NCBI GenBank assembly: GCA_034439615.1
Contig: JAWXAT010000040.1
Location: 1-37,878 of the forward strand
Length of the DNA stretch: 37,878 nt
Direction: 5' to 3'
Source: Oligoflexia bacterium
GTDB taxonomy: Bacteria; Bdellovibrionota; Bdellovibrionia; JABDDW01
Under the pieces are notes generated by a model. That model ran no database searches and was not told where the DNA came from. It saw nothing but the letters and a program-made list of their open reading frames with translations. Position 1 is the stretch's first letter; each line of letters opens with the position of its first letter. The translations under genes were made by a program, and so were the position numbers. Of the stretch, positions 25,468 to 34,537 are shown piece by piece.

Positions 25468-26231
25468 ATGCTGCGTTCCTAGTTGCCAGTAATACAATGA
25501 GAGAAATTTTGCGCGATAGGATCCTCTACGGACTTATTCTTTTTGCTATAGGAGTAGTAGCTCTCAGCGTTTTTCTTGGTGAGCTTAGCTTATTTGAACA
25601 ATCTAGAATTATTACTGACTTTGGCCTTGTAGCTGCGCAATTGGGATGCGGAACGTTGGCTATTTTTATCGGGAGCTCTTTGGTTTGGCGTGAAATCGAA
25701 AAACAAACTATTTTGACATTACTTTCCAAACCCGTTAGTCGAAGTACTTTTATAATCGGAAAATTTTTAGGTTTGTCTTGTGTGATACTTTTGGTTGATG
25801 TTCTTGTTTCGCTTTTTTTAGCTTTCATATGTAGTCAATATGGTCAGGTGTTTTGGACTCAATTTATTATTTCGGCATTTGGAGTTTTTGCTGAATCTCT
25901 TTTTCTTCTTTCAACAGCGATTTTTTTTGGAGTGTTTTGTAGGCCAGTTTTGACGACGCTATTTACACTAAGTGTTTGGCTGGTGGGGCATGGAGTAAAT
26001 GATCTCCACTATTTTAGTGAAAAAAGTAAGAATGTTGTTTTGAAAAATTTCGGTCTTGGGTTTAGCCGAATTTTTCCTAATTTAGAAAATTTTAATTTTA
26101 AAGAAGCGGTATTGTATGGCGACGCTATAACAAATCAAACACTCTTGAATGTCAGCTCATTGTGGTTGGCATGGATTGCTATTTTGTTAGTGGTTTCAAT
26201 ATGGATATTTGAAAAACGTGATTTCACCTGA
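25464..26231 (+). CDS. ABC-2 type permease, PilI-like
   Basis: The 255-residue integral membrane protein has about six predicted TM helices (for example 19-39, 50-72, 95-123, 130-155, 160-176, 232-250) and the N-terminal MREILRDRILYGLILF pattern of ABC-2 permeases. A cytoplasmic stretch WREIEKQTILTLLSKPVSRSTFIIGKFLGL is the coupling-helix region of this family (NosY/GldF-like). It is translationally coupled to the upstream ATPase and overlaps pilD. Gene order matches PilI of M. xanthus. Expected in the inner membrane as the partner of 24592-25467. Confidence 0.86.
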   Translation: MNAAFLVASNTMREILRDRILYGLILFAIGVVALSVFLGELSLFEQSRIITDFGLVAAQLGCGTLAIFIGSSLVWREIEKQTILTLLSKPVSRSTFIIGKFLGLSCVILLVDVLVSLFLAFICSQYGQVFWTQFIISAFGVFAESLFLLSTAIFFGVFCRPVLTTLFTLSVWLVGHGVNDLHYFSEKSKNVVLKNFGLGFSRIFPNLENFNFKEAVLYGDAITNQTLLNVSSLWLAWIAILLVVSIWIFEKRDFT

Positions 26232-27009
26232 GTTTGTTTACGGTATTCTAATTTTTATTTTAGGCGCATGCCTAGGAAGTTTTGGCAACGTCATCATACT
26301 GAGATTACCTGCAGGGAAAAGTATTGTCCGTCCGGGAAGTTGTTGCCCACATTGTAAAAAATCAATTAAATGGTTTGATAATGTTCCAATATTAGCTTGG
26401 TTTTTTTTAAAAGGAAAATGCAGGCAATGTGGTGAACCAATATCGCCCCGCTATTTTATTGTCGAACTACTATCAGCTGTAATTTTTTTGGCGCTCTATT
26501 TGAAATTTGGACTCACAATTACATTTATTGAATGCGCACTCTTTGCTTGGGCTGGACTAGTGGCTAGTGTAATTGATCTAGATCATCGTATTTTGCCTGA
26601 TGTTTTCACGCTGAGTGGAATCATTATTGGCTTAATTGGGGCTTTTATAAATCCAGATCGTACATTTCTTTCTGCATTAATAGGCGTAATTGCTGGTGGA
26701 GGATTTCTTTGGTTGGTTGCAACAGTCTATATGGCAATTCGAAATGAAGAGGGTATGGGCGGTGGTGATATCAAACTTTTGGCCTGGATTGGTGCCGTAC
26801 TAGGTTGGAAAGCAGTGATCTTTTCTATATTAGTGAGTAGTATCACTGGTTCGATTTTTGGTGGCGTGTTTGCAGCTCTCCAAAAGTCTGGGTTGAAAAC
26901 ATCAATTCCTTTTGGTCCATTTTTAGTATTCGCGGCACTTATGTATATTTTTGTTGGTGATGCCGTGATGCATTCTTATCTTTCTATTTTTTTTCCATTC
27001 ACTGAGTGA
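26218..27009 (+). CDS. pilD: Prepilin peptidase/N-methyltransferase
   Basis: The 263-residue integral membrane aspartyl protease cleaves and N-methylates type IV prepilins. It has two CxxC pairs (CPHC and CRQC) separated by about 20 residues in the cytoplasmic zinc-binding loop, aspartate motif 1 in DLDHRILPD and motif 2 GGGDIKLL, with about seven to eight TM helices. GTG 26218 is preferred; TTG 26209 in frame would add three residues. It overlaps the permease end and is followed by a strong promoter for pilM, so it closes one transcription unit. Confidence 0.95.
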   Translation: MISPEFVYGILIFILGACLGSFGNVIILRLPAGKSIVRPGSCCPHCKKSIKWFDNVPILAWFFLKGKCRQCGEPISPRYFIVELLSAVIFLALYLKFGLTITFIECALFAWAGLVASVIDLDHRILPDVFTLSGIIIGLIGAFINPDRTFLSALIGVIAGGGFLWLVATVYMAIRNEEGMGGGDIKLLAWIGAVLGWKAVIFSILVSSITGSIFGGVFAALQKSGLKTSIPFGPFLVFAALMYIFVGDAVMHSYLSIFFPFTE

Positions 27010-27018
27010 GTCAAGAGT

Positions 27019-27047
27019 TTGACATTATGCTCGCGCTTCGCTTTAAT
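27019..27047 (+). promoter_or_regulatory. Sigma-70 promoter of pilMNOPQ
   Basis: A perfect TTGACA (27019-27024), 17 bp and TTTAAT (27042-27047), or TAATAT two bases later, lie about 60 bp before pilM. Confidence 0.7.
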
Positions 27048-27107
27048 ATAAGAGGGAAAACAGTTTAACTTCGCAGCTTTGACGCGCAACAAAAAGGTAA
27101 GAGCCGG

Positions 27108-28160
27108 ATGCTCTTTGGATCCAAAAAGGTTGTGGGTCTCGACATAGGAACAAGTTCAATAAAACTTGTAGAAGTCGAGAAATCACGACAAAACATCACA
27201 CTTACATCTTTTGGTTTTATTCCGACTCCGGCAGGTGCAATCGTTGGCGGTGAAATTACAAATCCAGATGCTCTCACTGAAGCAATTCGTACTCTTATTC
27301 AACAAACAAAAACAAAAAGAAAAAAAGCATGTACGGCAGTTTGGGGTACAGCTGTAATTACGAAAAAGATTTCCATGCCAAGAATCGAAGAACATCTGTT
27401 GGTAGAGCAGCTTAAGTGGGAAGCTGAACAATACATTCCGTTTGATGTGAATGAGAGCAATCTTGAATTTCAAGTTTTGCATAAATCTTTAGCTGCTCCT
27501 GAACAGATGAATGTTTTATTGGTTGCTGCTAAAAGAGATCTTGTATTTCGTTATGCTGAAGTGATTGAGTCCGCCGGACTCGAATGTTCGGTAATTGACG
27601 TAGCAGGTTTTGCATTAAATAATTGCTTTGAAGCCAATTACGGTCAAATGCAAGGCTCCGTCATTTTGTTAAATATTGGCGCCGGAATGACAGACTTTGT
27701 AGTGGTAGAAAACGGCGAAGTTACTTTTTCACGTGATATTCCAGTTGGTGGTTTGACATATACAACAGATATTCAAAAAACAATGGGCATTAGTCTTGAA
27801 GAGGCTGAATCTTTAAAAGTTTCTGCAGGTACAGGGCAACCAGTGCCCCAAGAAGTTACTGACACTCTGAGCCAAACTAATGAAGTCGTTGCAGATGAAA
27901 TTAAAAGAAGTTTTGATTTTTTCATGGCAAGTTCTTCTGAAGTCACTATTCAAAAAATTTATGTCACTGGTGGTGGTTTGGGATTACCCGGGCTCTTTGA
28001 ACATATTCAAGGGGTAATGAATCTTCCTATAGAAAATCTAAATCCATTCCAGCAAGTTCAATTTGATACTCGCACTTTTACAAATGAGTACATAGCTCAA
28101 ATTAGTCCGTACGCTGCAGTTGGAATTGGCCTCGCGATGCGTGAGGTTAAAGACAGATGA
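27108..28160 (+). CDS. pilM: Type IV pilus assembly protein PilM
   Basis: The 350-residue actin-like ATPase (FtsA fold) starts LFGSKKVVGLDIGTSSIKLVEVE, the phosphate-1 loop, and has QYIPFDVNE, a GAGMTDFVVVENGEVTFSRDIPVGG phosphate-2 region and VTGGGLGLPG adenosine loop. It is cytoplasmic and binds the N-terminal tail of PilN, linking the pilus motor to the alignment complex. The stop overlaps pilN by 4 bp. First gene behind its own promoter. Confidence 0.97.
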   Translation: MLFGSKKVVGLDIGTSSIKLVEVEKSRQNITLTSFGFIPTPAGAIVGGEITNPDALTEAIRTLIQQTKTKRKKACTAVWGTAVITKKISMPRIEEHLLVEQLKWEAEQYIPFDVNESNLEFQVLHKSLAAPEQMNVLLVAAKRDLVFRYAEVIESAGLECSVIDVAGFALNNCFEANYGQMQGSVILLNIGAGMTDFVVVENGEVTFSRDIPVGGLTYTTDIQKTMGISLEEAESLKVSAGTGQPVPQEVTDTLSQTNEVVADEIKRSFDFFMASSSEVTIQKIYVTGGGLGLPGLFEHIQGVMNLPIENLNPFQQVQFDTRTFTNEYIAQISPYAAVGIGLAMREVKDR

Positions 28161-28768
28161 TTCGAGTTAATTTACTTAAAGATTCTAGAGACCGAGGAAC
28201 TTCTACAGTTCTCGGTGGAGGCACATTTTTAGGAGGAAGCGATTCAGTTGAAGGTGGCGAATCAGCCAGACCTGATCTTTTGATTAAAATCGTCATGTTC
28301 ATAGTACCTGTAATTTTTCTTTACGGCTATCAACAATACACTGCAGGGATTGCAGAGGCGCAGATGGAAGTACTTAAACAACAATCAGATCAAATTGATA
28401 CTCAACTTAAAGCTTTAGATCCAGTAGTGAAAGAATTGGAAAGATTTGAAGAAGAAAAAAGAAAACTCAATTCACAACTCGATATAATAAAGAGATTGTC
28501 AAAAGAACGCTTGAAGAACGTTAAAAGTTTAGATGCGCTTCAAGGCATCATCCCTGCAAAAGCATGGTTAAGCCAACTTAAGATAGTTGAGAATAAAGTC
28601 GAGTTAGAAGGCTTTGCAACAGATGACATCGTAATTTCTGATTTTATGCAAAGCCTAGATTCTTCCATTTATTTCACGAACATTTCACTTACAACTAGTG
28701 ATGAAGCTAAAAAAGAAGATGGTGTAGTTAAGAAATTCATCATCAAGTGTAATCTGGAGAATCTGTAA
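28157..28768 (+). CDS. pilN: Type IV pilus assembly protein PilN
   Basis: The 203-residue protein starts with the conserved cytoplasmic tail MIRVNLLKDSR (PilM-binding), then a Gly-rich linker, a TM helix (about 45-62), a coiled coil (about 70-130) and a periplasmic fold. The tail-to-TM linker is longer than in Pseudomonas or Thermus PilN: about 35 residues with GGGTFLGGSD. It heterodimerises with PilO. It is one base off overlapping pilO (TAATG), so coupled. Confidence 0.93.
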   Translation: MIRVNLLKDSRDRGTSTVLGGGTFLGGSDSVEGGESARPDLLIKIVMFIVPVIFLYGYQQYTAGIAEAQMEVLKQQSDQIDTQLKALDPVVKELERFEEEKRKLNSQLDIIKRLSKERLKNVKSLDALQGIIPAKAWLSQLKIVENKVELEGFATDDIVISDFMQSLDSSIYFTNISLTTSDEAKKEDGVVKKFIIKCNLENL

Positions 28769-29337
28769 TGGCAACACTACAAGATCGACTCAAATTAGCA
28801 CCTAAAAGTTTTTTTCTTCTGGTGGGTTTAGGTTTAGCTGCAAGTTTGTATTACTCATATGGTTCTAAAGCCGAGGAGCTAGCACCACTGATTGTGCAGT
28901 TAAGAGCCGATGTAGAAAAAAACCGCATCAAACTTAAAGTAACTCAAGATCGAGCTCAAGATAAAGGTAAGTTTCAAGAAGAGATGGAGCGTATTAGTCA
29001 GACATTTAGATTAGCATTGGATTATTTACCTAAAGAACTTGAAATCCAAGACATGCTTAAGAAAATATACTCTGAGGCAAGAACAGCGGGTGTGGAGTTA
29101 TCAAATTTTAAGCCCAAAGAGGTAGTCGTAAAAGATTTTTACGAAGAACTCCCAATGGAAATTCAACTTAAAGGTACTTATCCGCAAATGGTTAATTTTT
29201 TGGGGAACGTGAGCAAAATCCCAAGAATTATCAACATTCGTAACGTAGAAATAGATAAGCCGGTCATAGTAGATGGTTATCCGGTAATGCGTATGACTGG
29301 GGTGCTTGTTGGGTATCGATATAAGGAGCCTCGATGA
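28768..29337 (+). CDS. pilO: Type IV pilus assembly protein PilO
   Basis: The 189-residue inner-membrane protein has one TM helix (about 14-30), a coiled-coil stretch (about 35-75) and a C-terminal ferredoxin-like periplasmic domain with YLPKELEIQDMLKKIYSEARTAGVEL and FYEELPMEIQLKGTYPQMVNFLGNVSKIPRIINI, the PilO hallmark. It partners PilN in the inner-membrane alignment complex. It overlaps pilN and pilP at both ends. Confidence 0.95.
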   Translation: MATLQDRLKLAPKSFFLLVGLGLAASLYYSYGSKAEELAPLIVQLRADVEKNRIKLKVTQDRAQDKGKFQEEMERISQTFRLALDYLPKELEIQDMLKKIYSEARTAGVELSNFKPKEVVVKDFYEELPMEIQLKGTYPQMVNFLGNVSKIPRIINIRNVEIDKPVIVDGYPVMRMTGVLVGYRYKEPR

Positions 29338-29849
29338 ATCGGACTTCATTATTGTATATAGCAATGAGATTATTGTCTGTGATTGTAGTGACCGGTTCTA
29401 CATTATTATTTACCTCTATGGCTCAATCTCAAGATGTAGATGCAGCGGCTACAACAACCCCATCTTCTGCTTCTTCAAACACACCTGATCTTTTGCAGGG
29501 GATCATTGAAGATTACACCTACATTTCTGAAGGAAAGCGTGATCCATTTTTGCCATTAAGTGGAATCAATGATTCTGGTACAACTATTGGCCCAATGTTT
29601 CCGCTGCAGAGATTTGACTTAGATCAATTGAAGCTGGTTGGAATTATTTGGGACGTAAAAAATCCAAAAGCTATGATCATGGATCCAAACGGAAAAAGTT
29701 ATGTTGTTAAAGCGAATGAACGAATCGGGCGCAATAGCGGTTACGTTGCAAGGATTCGTGAGGGTGAATTAGTTATTGTAGAAAGTTTTACTGGTAATGA
29801 TGGAAAAGTGACCTATCAAACAAGATTAGTGAAGCTTGTCACTGAATAA
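29334..29849 (+). CDS. pilP: Type IV pilus assembly protein PilP
   Basis: The 171-residue protein has a signal peptide (about 1-32), a Ser/Thr/Ala-rich linker and the PilP core with EGKRDPFLPL and DLDQLKLVGIIWDVKNPKAMIMDPNGKSYVVKANERIG. PilP couples PilNO to the PilQ secretin in the periplasm. Typical PilPs are lipoproteins, but no Cys follows the signal here, so it is either soluble or held by an uncleaved N-terminus. It overlaps pilO by 4 bp and lies 11 bp before pilQ. Confidence 0.93.
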   Translation: MNRTSLLYIAMRLLSVIVVTGSTLLFTSMAQSQDVDAAATTTPSSASSNTPDLLQGIIEDYTYISEGKRDPFLPLSGINDSGTTIGPMFPLQRFDLDQLKLVGIIWDVKNPKAMIMDPNGKSYVVKANERIGRNSGYVARIREGELVIVESFTGNDGKVTYQTRLVKLVTE

Positions 29850-29860
29850 GCGGAGGACGC

Positions 29861-31918
29861 ATGAAGCGTAAAATTGCAGGAGCCCTTTTTGTATCAACAT
29901 TGATGTTGATGGGTTGTGCTACTACTGAAAATCAAAGTGAAGATGTCACTGAGAGTGCTGAAGGCCCCGGAGATATGACTGATGATTCGCCGGTCGCAGA
30001 TTCCGCGGCAGATTCTGGAGCATCAGACACTACAGAGCAAGATTTAGCTCAACAAGCGACTGAACAAACTCCTCAAGCGACACCTGAGCCTGTGCCTGCG
30101 GAACCTCTTCCGCCAGAAACAGCTCAAGCTGAGCCTCCTCCTCCTCCTCCGCAAGAAGAAGTTGCTGAGCCTACACAAGCGGTAGACGAAGGCCCGCCTG
30201 CGCGAATTACAGCACTTGATTTTGATTCCAATCTCAATGGTGGCACTGTAATTTTAAAAACGAACAAACCTGTTCAGTACTCAACTAGACGGAATGAACA
30301 AAATAATCAATTCGTAATTGAAATACAAAACGCTACTGTCCCTGCAAAATTTCGCAGACCGTATAATACAAAAGAATTTGGTGGTCCAATCGCATCTATT
30401 AATGCGTACCAGGCAAAAGGTACTGCAAAGATTGCTCGTATTGTCGTTCAAATGCGTGATGCTAGTGAGCCAGCTGTCAGTCAAGATGGAAATGTAATTA
30501 ATGTTGCAAGTGCTGGTGGAGTCGCCGCACCTGAGCCTGTCCAAGCAGAAGCGGCGCCAGCACCGGTAGCAGAAGATGCAGAAGATGGTGAAGAGCCCAT
30601 TGCCGCAACAGATGAAAATGTTTTATCAAATCGCTCACTAGGTGAGTTTCTCACCGGTAATAGTAAATTTTATGGTCGTCCAATCTCGTTAGAAGTAAAA
30701 GATGCAGATATCAGAGATGTGTTTCGTTTTATCTCTGAAGAGAGTGGTTTAAATATAATTGTAGGAGATGATGTCGCTGGGAAAGTTTCACTTAAATTGA
30801 GAAGAATTCCATGGGATCAAGCCCTCACTGTAATTCTACAATCAAAACAATTGGGCTATGTGAAGCAAGGAAATATTTTGCGTATTGCAAAACTTACCAC
30901 AATCCAATCTGAATCTGATGTTGCTCGCACAGTGATTGAGTCTCAACGTTTACTCCAGCCCCTACGTGTTCAACTTTTTCCCATCAGTTATGCAAAATCT
31001 GAAGAGATTGAAATGCAAGCAAAAGATTTTTTAAGTACTCGAGGAAAAGCAAAAGCCGATAGACGTACAAATACACTGGTGGTCACAGATATTGAAGAAA
31101 ATCTTTCTCGCATTAAAGCTTTAGTTCAAAGACTTGATACGCAAACACCACAAGTCTTAATTGAAGCTAAAGTAGTTGAAGCGCGTGAAAGCTTTTCTCG
31201 ACTCATGGGTGTAAATTGGGGTTTTACGGGTGCTCCAACTGCAATAGGCCAAAATGCAACAGGCGGAGATGTTAATTTAATACCTCGAGTTTCAAGCAAT
31301 CCAGCAACTGCAACTTCAGCCCTGGATTTAGGGCTTTCAGTTGGTACGCTTGACGTTTTTGGTGATCTCAATGCATCACTGAAACTTTTAGAAATTGAAA
31401 GGCTTGTTAAAGTAATCTCTTCTCCTCGAATTGTAACTCTTGACAGAGTAGATGCAAAAATTGAGCAGACAACCCAGTTTCCCATATTTAGCAGCTCCTC
31501 ATCGACGACGGGAGCCACAACTTCTTCGGTTTCATTTCAAGACGTAAAGTTACAGTTGAGTGTAAAACCTCAAATCACAATTGAAGGCGGAATCATTATG
31601 GATGTTAATATCCTCCGCGAATTTCCTGAACCCGCAACCCGCATCGGCGGAAGCGAAGCTCGAGCAGTCAATAAAAGACAAGCTCAAACCCAAGTGTTAG
31701 TTGAAAATGGAGACACTGTTGTCATCGGCGGAATTTATCAATCCGATGTCAGTGAAAGTGAAACCGGTGTCCCATGGCTTAGAAAAATTCCAATACTTGG
31801 AGCCCTTTTTAGACAACGTGGCATTGAGCGGGATAAAAACGAACTCGTAATATTTCTTACACCACGTGTGCTCAATCGCGATAAAGCTTTTTCTAAGCGT
31901 CAAGAGGGAGAGGAATAA
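29861..31918 (+). CDS. pilQ: Type IV pilus secretin PilQ
   Basis: The 685-residue outer-membrane secretin begins with a lipoprotein signal (LMGC, Cys19), then an acidic Pro/Glu/Ala-rich linker (about 20-110), an AMIN domain (about 114-215), a second linker, an N0/STN domain (about 265-335: FRFISEESGLNIIVGDDV), an N1 secretin domain (about 360-425: TRGKAKADRRTNTLVVTDIEENL) and the secretin core (about 430-670: VLIEAKVVEA, VGINW-like GVNWGFTG, VENGDTVVIGGIYQ, VPWLRKIPILGALFR). It makes the pilus pore. A GGAGGACGC site precedes the ATG. Encoding PilQ as a lipoprotein is uncommon. Confidence 0.97.
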   Translation: MKRKIAGALFVSTLMLMGCATTENQSEDVTESAEGPGDMTDDSPVADSAADSGASDTTEQDLAQQATEQTPQATPEPVPAEPLPPETAQAEPPPPPPQEEVAEPTQAVDEGPPARITALDFDSNLNGGTVILKTNKPVQYSTRRNEQNNQFVIEIQNATVPAKFRRPYNTKEFGGPIASINAYQAKGTAKIARIVVQMRDASEPAVSQDGNVINVASAGGVAAPEPVQAEAAPAPVAEDAEDGEEPIAATDENVLSNRSLGEFLTGNSKFYGRPISLEVKDADIRDVFRFISEESGLNIIVGDDVAGKVSLKLRRIPWDQALTVILQSKQLGYVKQGNILRIAKLTTIQSESDVARTVIESQRLLQPLRVQLFPISYAKSEEIEMQAKDFLSTRGKAKADRRTNTLVVTDIEENLSRIKALVQRLDTQTPQVLIEAKVVEARESFSRLMGVNWGFTGAPTAIGQNATGGDVNLIPRVSSNPATATSALDLGLSVGTLDVFGDLNASLKLLEIERLVKVISSPRIVTLDRVDAKIEQTTQFPIFSSSSSTTGATTSSVSFQDVKLQLSVKPQITIEGGIIMDVNILREFPEPATRIGGSEARAVNKRQAQTQVLVENGDTVVIGGIYQSDVSESETGVPWLRKIPILGALFRQRGIERDKNELVIFLTPRVLNRDKAFSKRQEGEE

Positions 31919-32454
31919 TGTTTAAAAAAATTACTTTTCTAGTTTTATTATTGAGTTTGGCCTGTGCCAAAAAGAATTCAAACCTACTTATAAATCCCAC
32001 CCCCGCTCGACCAATCTTAATTGTTGGAGGAGAAAGTACCACTGTAAATGGTTTTGATTTAAGTCCTCCTTATTTTACGGTGGCCTCTATGTCTGTGCAT
32101 TGGAAGGGTGGAGGTAATCTTGCAATATTGGCCATTACAATGGAAAGCGTTGTTAGTGCTGGGTCAACTACAGCTTCTGCTATCAAAGTAAAATGCGCCC
32201 TTTCAGGTGATGATTTAAAACTAGTTTTTCCAGATAACATTAGCGCTGCAACAGGCGGAATTGTAGTCGCCGAAGGTGCTGCCGCAATTACATCTCGAAT
32301 ATTTGGATGTGGTGGAATTACATTGCCAATACCCGCTCCAGAGAGTTTTAACATCCCTGTTACCGTTAAAGTTACTGGAGTCATACAGGTTCCATCAAAC
32401 CCCAACAACACTACTGGACGAGCAATAGGAACATCCATTATAAATGTCCAGTAA
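31918..32454 (+). CDS. Lipoprotein coupled to pilQ
   Basis: The 178-residue product has a lipoprotein signal peptide (LLSLAC, Cys16) and a beta-rich, Gly/Thr/Ala-rich body without charged clusters. Cys71-73-type region KCALSG and FGCGG could form a disulfide. No domain is recognised. ATG 31918 overlaps the pilQ stop, and its own stop overlaps rarA, so it is translated with the pilus genes. In other systems this slot often holds a pilotin or accessory lipoprotein (M. xanthus has tgl, a TPR protein, but this is not TPR). A PilQ-associated role is an inference. Confidence 0.82.
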   Translation: MFKKITFLVLLLSLACAKKNSNLLINPTPARPILIVGGESTTVNGFDLSPPYFTVASMSVHWKGGGNLAILAITMESVVSAGSTTASAIKVKCALSGDDLKLVFPDNISAATGGIVVAEGAAAITSRIFGCGGITLPIPAPESFNIPVTVKVTGVIQVPSNPNNTTGRAIGTSIINVQ

Positions 32455-33749
32455 TGGACGATTTATTTTCAACATCACAAACTCAATTTATAGATAGCCA
32501 GCCTCTAGCTGAGCGTGTTCGTCCACAAAACGTTGAGGCATTTGTAGGGCAAAAGTACGCTCGAGAACTTCTGAAAGCAGAAAAGCTACCCAGCCTTATT
32601 TTATGGGGCCCACCAGGTAGCGGAAAAACTACTTTTTCTCACCTTGTTTCAAAATATACAAAATCCACTTTTATTAGCCGATCAGCAATCGACACAGGTT
32701 CAAAAGATCTCAAGCTTGAGGGTGAAGACGCAAAACAAAGACTCCTTCGATTCAGTGAAAAAACCATTTTGTTTATTGATGAAATTCATCGACTCAATAA
32801 ATCACAACAAGACTGTATATTGCCCTATATCGAAAAAGGATATTTTACACTCATTGGCGCAAGTACAGAAAACCCAAGTTTTGAATTAAACTCAGCTCTC
32901 TTAAGCCGTTGCCAAGTTATCGTTTTTGAAAGCCTTAATGCCGATTCAATCTCAGCAATTCTTGATCGAGCACTTAAATCACTCGATACTGATATTGAAT
33001 GGAAATCCATTTCTGCTAGCCCCATTAATGAACATATTATTCAAACTGCATCGGGGGATGCTCGGCGAGCACTTAATTTATTAGAGAATGTTTATTCATA
33101 TTATGTGTCTCACGGTTCACAAAAACTAAATGATGAGCAAATAAAAGAGGCGTTTCAGTACATTCCCACTCGTTATGACAAATCAGGTGACAAGCATTAC
33201 GATACAATTTCCGCATTTATTAAAAGTATCCGTGGGAGTGATCCCCATGCTGCACTTTTTTACCTAAGCGCTATGCTTAAGGGTGGAGAAGACCCACTTT
33301 TTATTGCGCGAAGACTTGTGATACTGGCAAGTGAAGACGTGGGTAATGCTGACCCTCGAGCCCTGCAGGTCGCTATTTCTGTAAAACAGGCCGTAGAATT
33401 TGTCGGTTTACCTGAAGCGGCTATTAATTTGGCGCAAGGAGTAACGTACTTGTCCTGCGCACCAAAAAGTAATCGAAGTTATGCTGGTCTGAAAAAGGCT
33501 CAAGAACTTGTTGAAAAACACCCAGATTTAGAGCCCCCACTTTCCATCAGAAATGCTCCAACGCGCTTGATGGAAAACTTAGGTTATGGTGAAAAATATC
33601 AATACGCCCATGACAGTAAGTCTGGCGTGACAGCACAAGAGTTTATGCCCGATAAGCTTAAAAATATAAAAATTTATGAACCCACAAAACATGGTTACGA
33701 AAAACACATAAGCCAGTATCTTGAATGGGTTGAGGAACAAAAAAAGTGA
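32454..33749 (+). CDS. rarA: Replication-associated recombination protein A (RarA/MgsA)
   Basis: The 431-residue AAA+ ATPase has Walker A GPPGSGKTT (52-60), Walker B LFIDEIHRLNK, sensor 1 ASTENPS, an arginine finger region LLSRCQV and the C-terminal clamp-loader-like domain with KSIRGSDPHAALFYLSAMLKGGEDPLFIARRL and YLSCAPKSN. It acts at stalled replication forks. It starts at the last base of the upstream stop codon and overlaps the next gene by 4 bp. Confidence 0.97.
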   Translation: MDDLFSTSQTQFIDSQPLAERVRPQNVEAFVGQKYARELLKAEKLPSLILWGPPGSGKTTFSHLVSKYTKSTFISRSAIDTGSKDLKLEGEDAKQRLLRFSEKTILFIDEIHRLNKSQQDCILPYIEKGYFTLIGASTENPSFELNSALLSRCQVIVFESLNADSISAILDRALKSLDTDIEWKSISASPINEHIIQTASGDARRALNLLENVYSYYVSHGSQKLNDEQIKEAFQYIPTRYDKSGDKHYDTISAFIKSIRGSDPHAALFYLSAMLKGGEDPLFIARRLVILASEDVGNADPRALQVAISVKQAVEFVGLPEAAINLAQGVTYLSCAPKSNRSYAGLKKAQELVEKHPDLEPPLSIRNAPTRLMENLGYGEKYQYAHDSKSGVTAQEFMPDKLKNIKIYEPTKHGYEKHISQYLEWVEEQKK

Positions 33750-34537
33750 AAATATACAGAGTTAACGCATTTCATCTTACTGAGAAATTTAAACTCAAAG
33801 ACATTGGGAATTTTTTAAATATCCAGCCAATTACTTTAAGTGTTTGGGAAGCTGCATTTAAATTTTCAGATGAAAGTTATTTCTTCCTCTATAATTTCGG
33901 CTCTGCAGTATTTTTTAATGTGGCTGAAGAAAATCAAAAAACAATCTTAGATAAGCTCAAAAAAGTAAATCTTCCCCAAAACCCTGGCTACACCACAACG
34001 GATGAATTCAGCGTAGAGGTGACTGGCGAAGGAAAACACGAAGTCAACTTCAATAAAGCTATCATTCATGATCTTACTTATCAAAAAGCACGACTAGTAA
34101 GTATGGTCGTTGCTGAATCAGCAGCTTTAGAATATTTTGAACTCATCGTTGATGATCTTTTAGAGCGTAACCATCAAATATCAGATTCCTTGCGCACAAA
34201 AGGAAAACTCATCAAAGAAACCAAGCAGCTCATAAAATTTATCGGGTTTTGCCTAACCACGAAACAAGAGATCATTGCAAATCTCTACGTTGTCGACGCC
34301 CCAGATGAAGTTTGGGAAGACCAAGTTTTAGACCGCCTTTATGGCGAGTTAAAAAGAATGTTTGAAATTGAAACCAGATACCGCGTACTGGAATATAAAT
34401 TAAAATTAATTCAGGAAAGCGTTGAAATTATAGTAGATCTTTCTAAATCCAGCCGTGAAATTATGCTTGAAATGACTATTATCGCACTTATCGCAATTGA
34501 TATTATAATTGCATTGGTCGGAGGGAAATTCATATGA
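33746..34537 (+). CDS. RMD1/DUF155-family membrane protein
   Basis: The 263-residue product resembles the DUF155 (RMD1/Sif2) family: an N-terminal alpha/beta region with FLYNFGSAVFFNV, central helices with MVVAESAALEYFELIVDDLLERNHQI and KGKLIKETKQLIKFIGFCLTTKQEI, a helix ending in RYRVLEYKLKLIQESVEIIVDLSKSSREIMLEMTI and a C-terminal TM helix (about 240-258). The family is known from yeast mitochondria and many bacteria but its biochemical role is not established. It is coupled to rarA and to the cupin gene by 4-bp overlaps. Confidence 0.85.
   Translation: MKIYRVNAFHLTEKFKLKDIGNFLNIQPITLSVWEAAFKFSDESYFFLYNFGSAVFFNVAEENQKTILDKLKKVNLPQNPGYTTTDEFSVEVTGEGKHEVNFNKAIIHDLTYQKARLVSMVVAESAALEYFELIVDDLLERNHQISDSLRTKGKLIKETKQLIKFIGFCLTTKQEIIANLYVVDAPDEVWEDQVLDRLYGELKRMFEIETRYRVLEYKLKLIQESVEIIVDLSKSSREIMLEMTIIALIAIDIIIALVGGKFI

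Noticed and set aside
23698-26231. A phosphonate importer (phnDCE)
   Set aside because: The ATPase has an ABC-2 exporter-type C-terminal extension and the membrane protein is an ABC-2 permease, not a PhnE-type importer.
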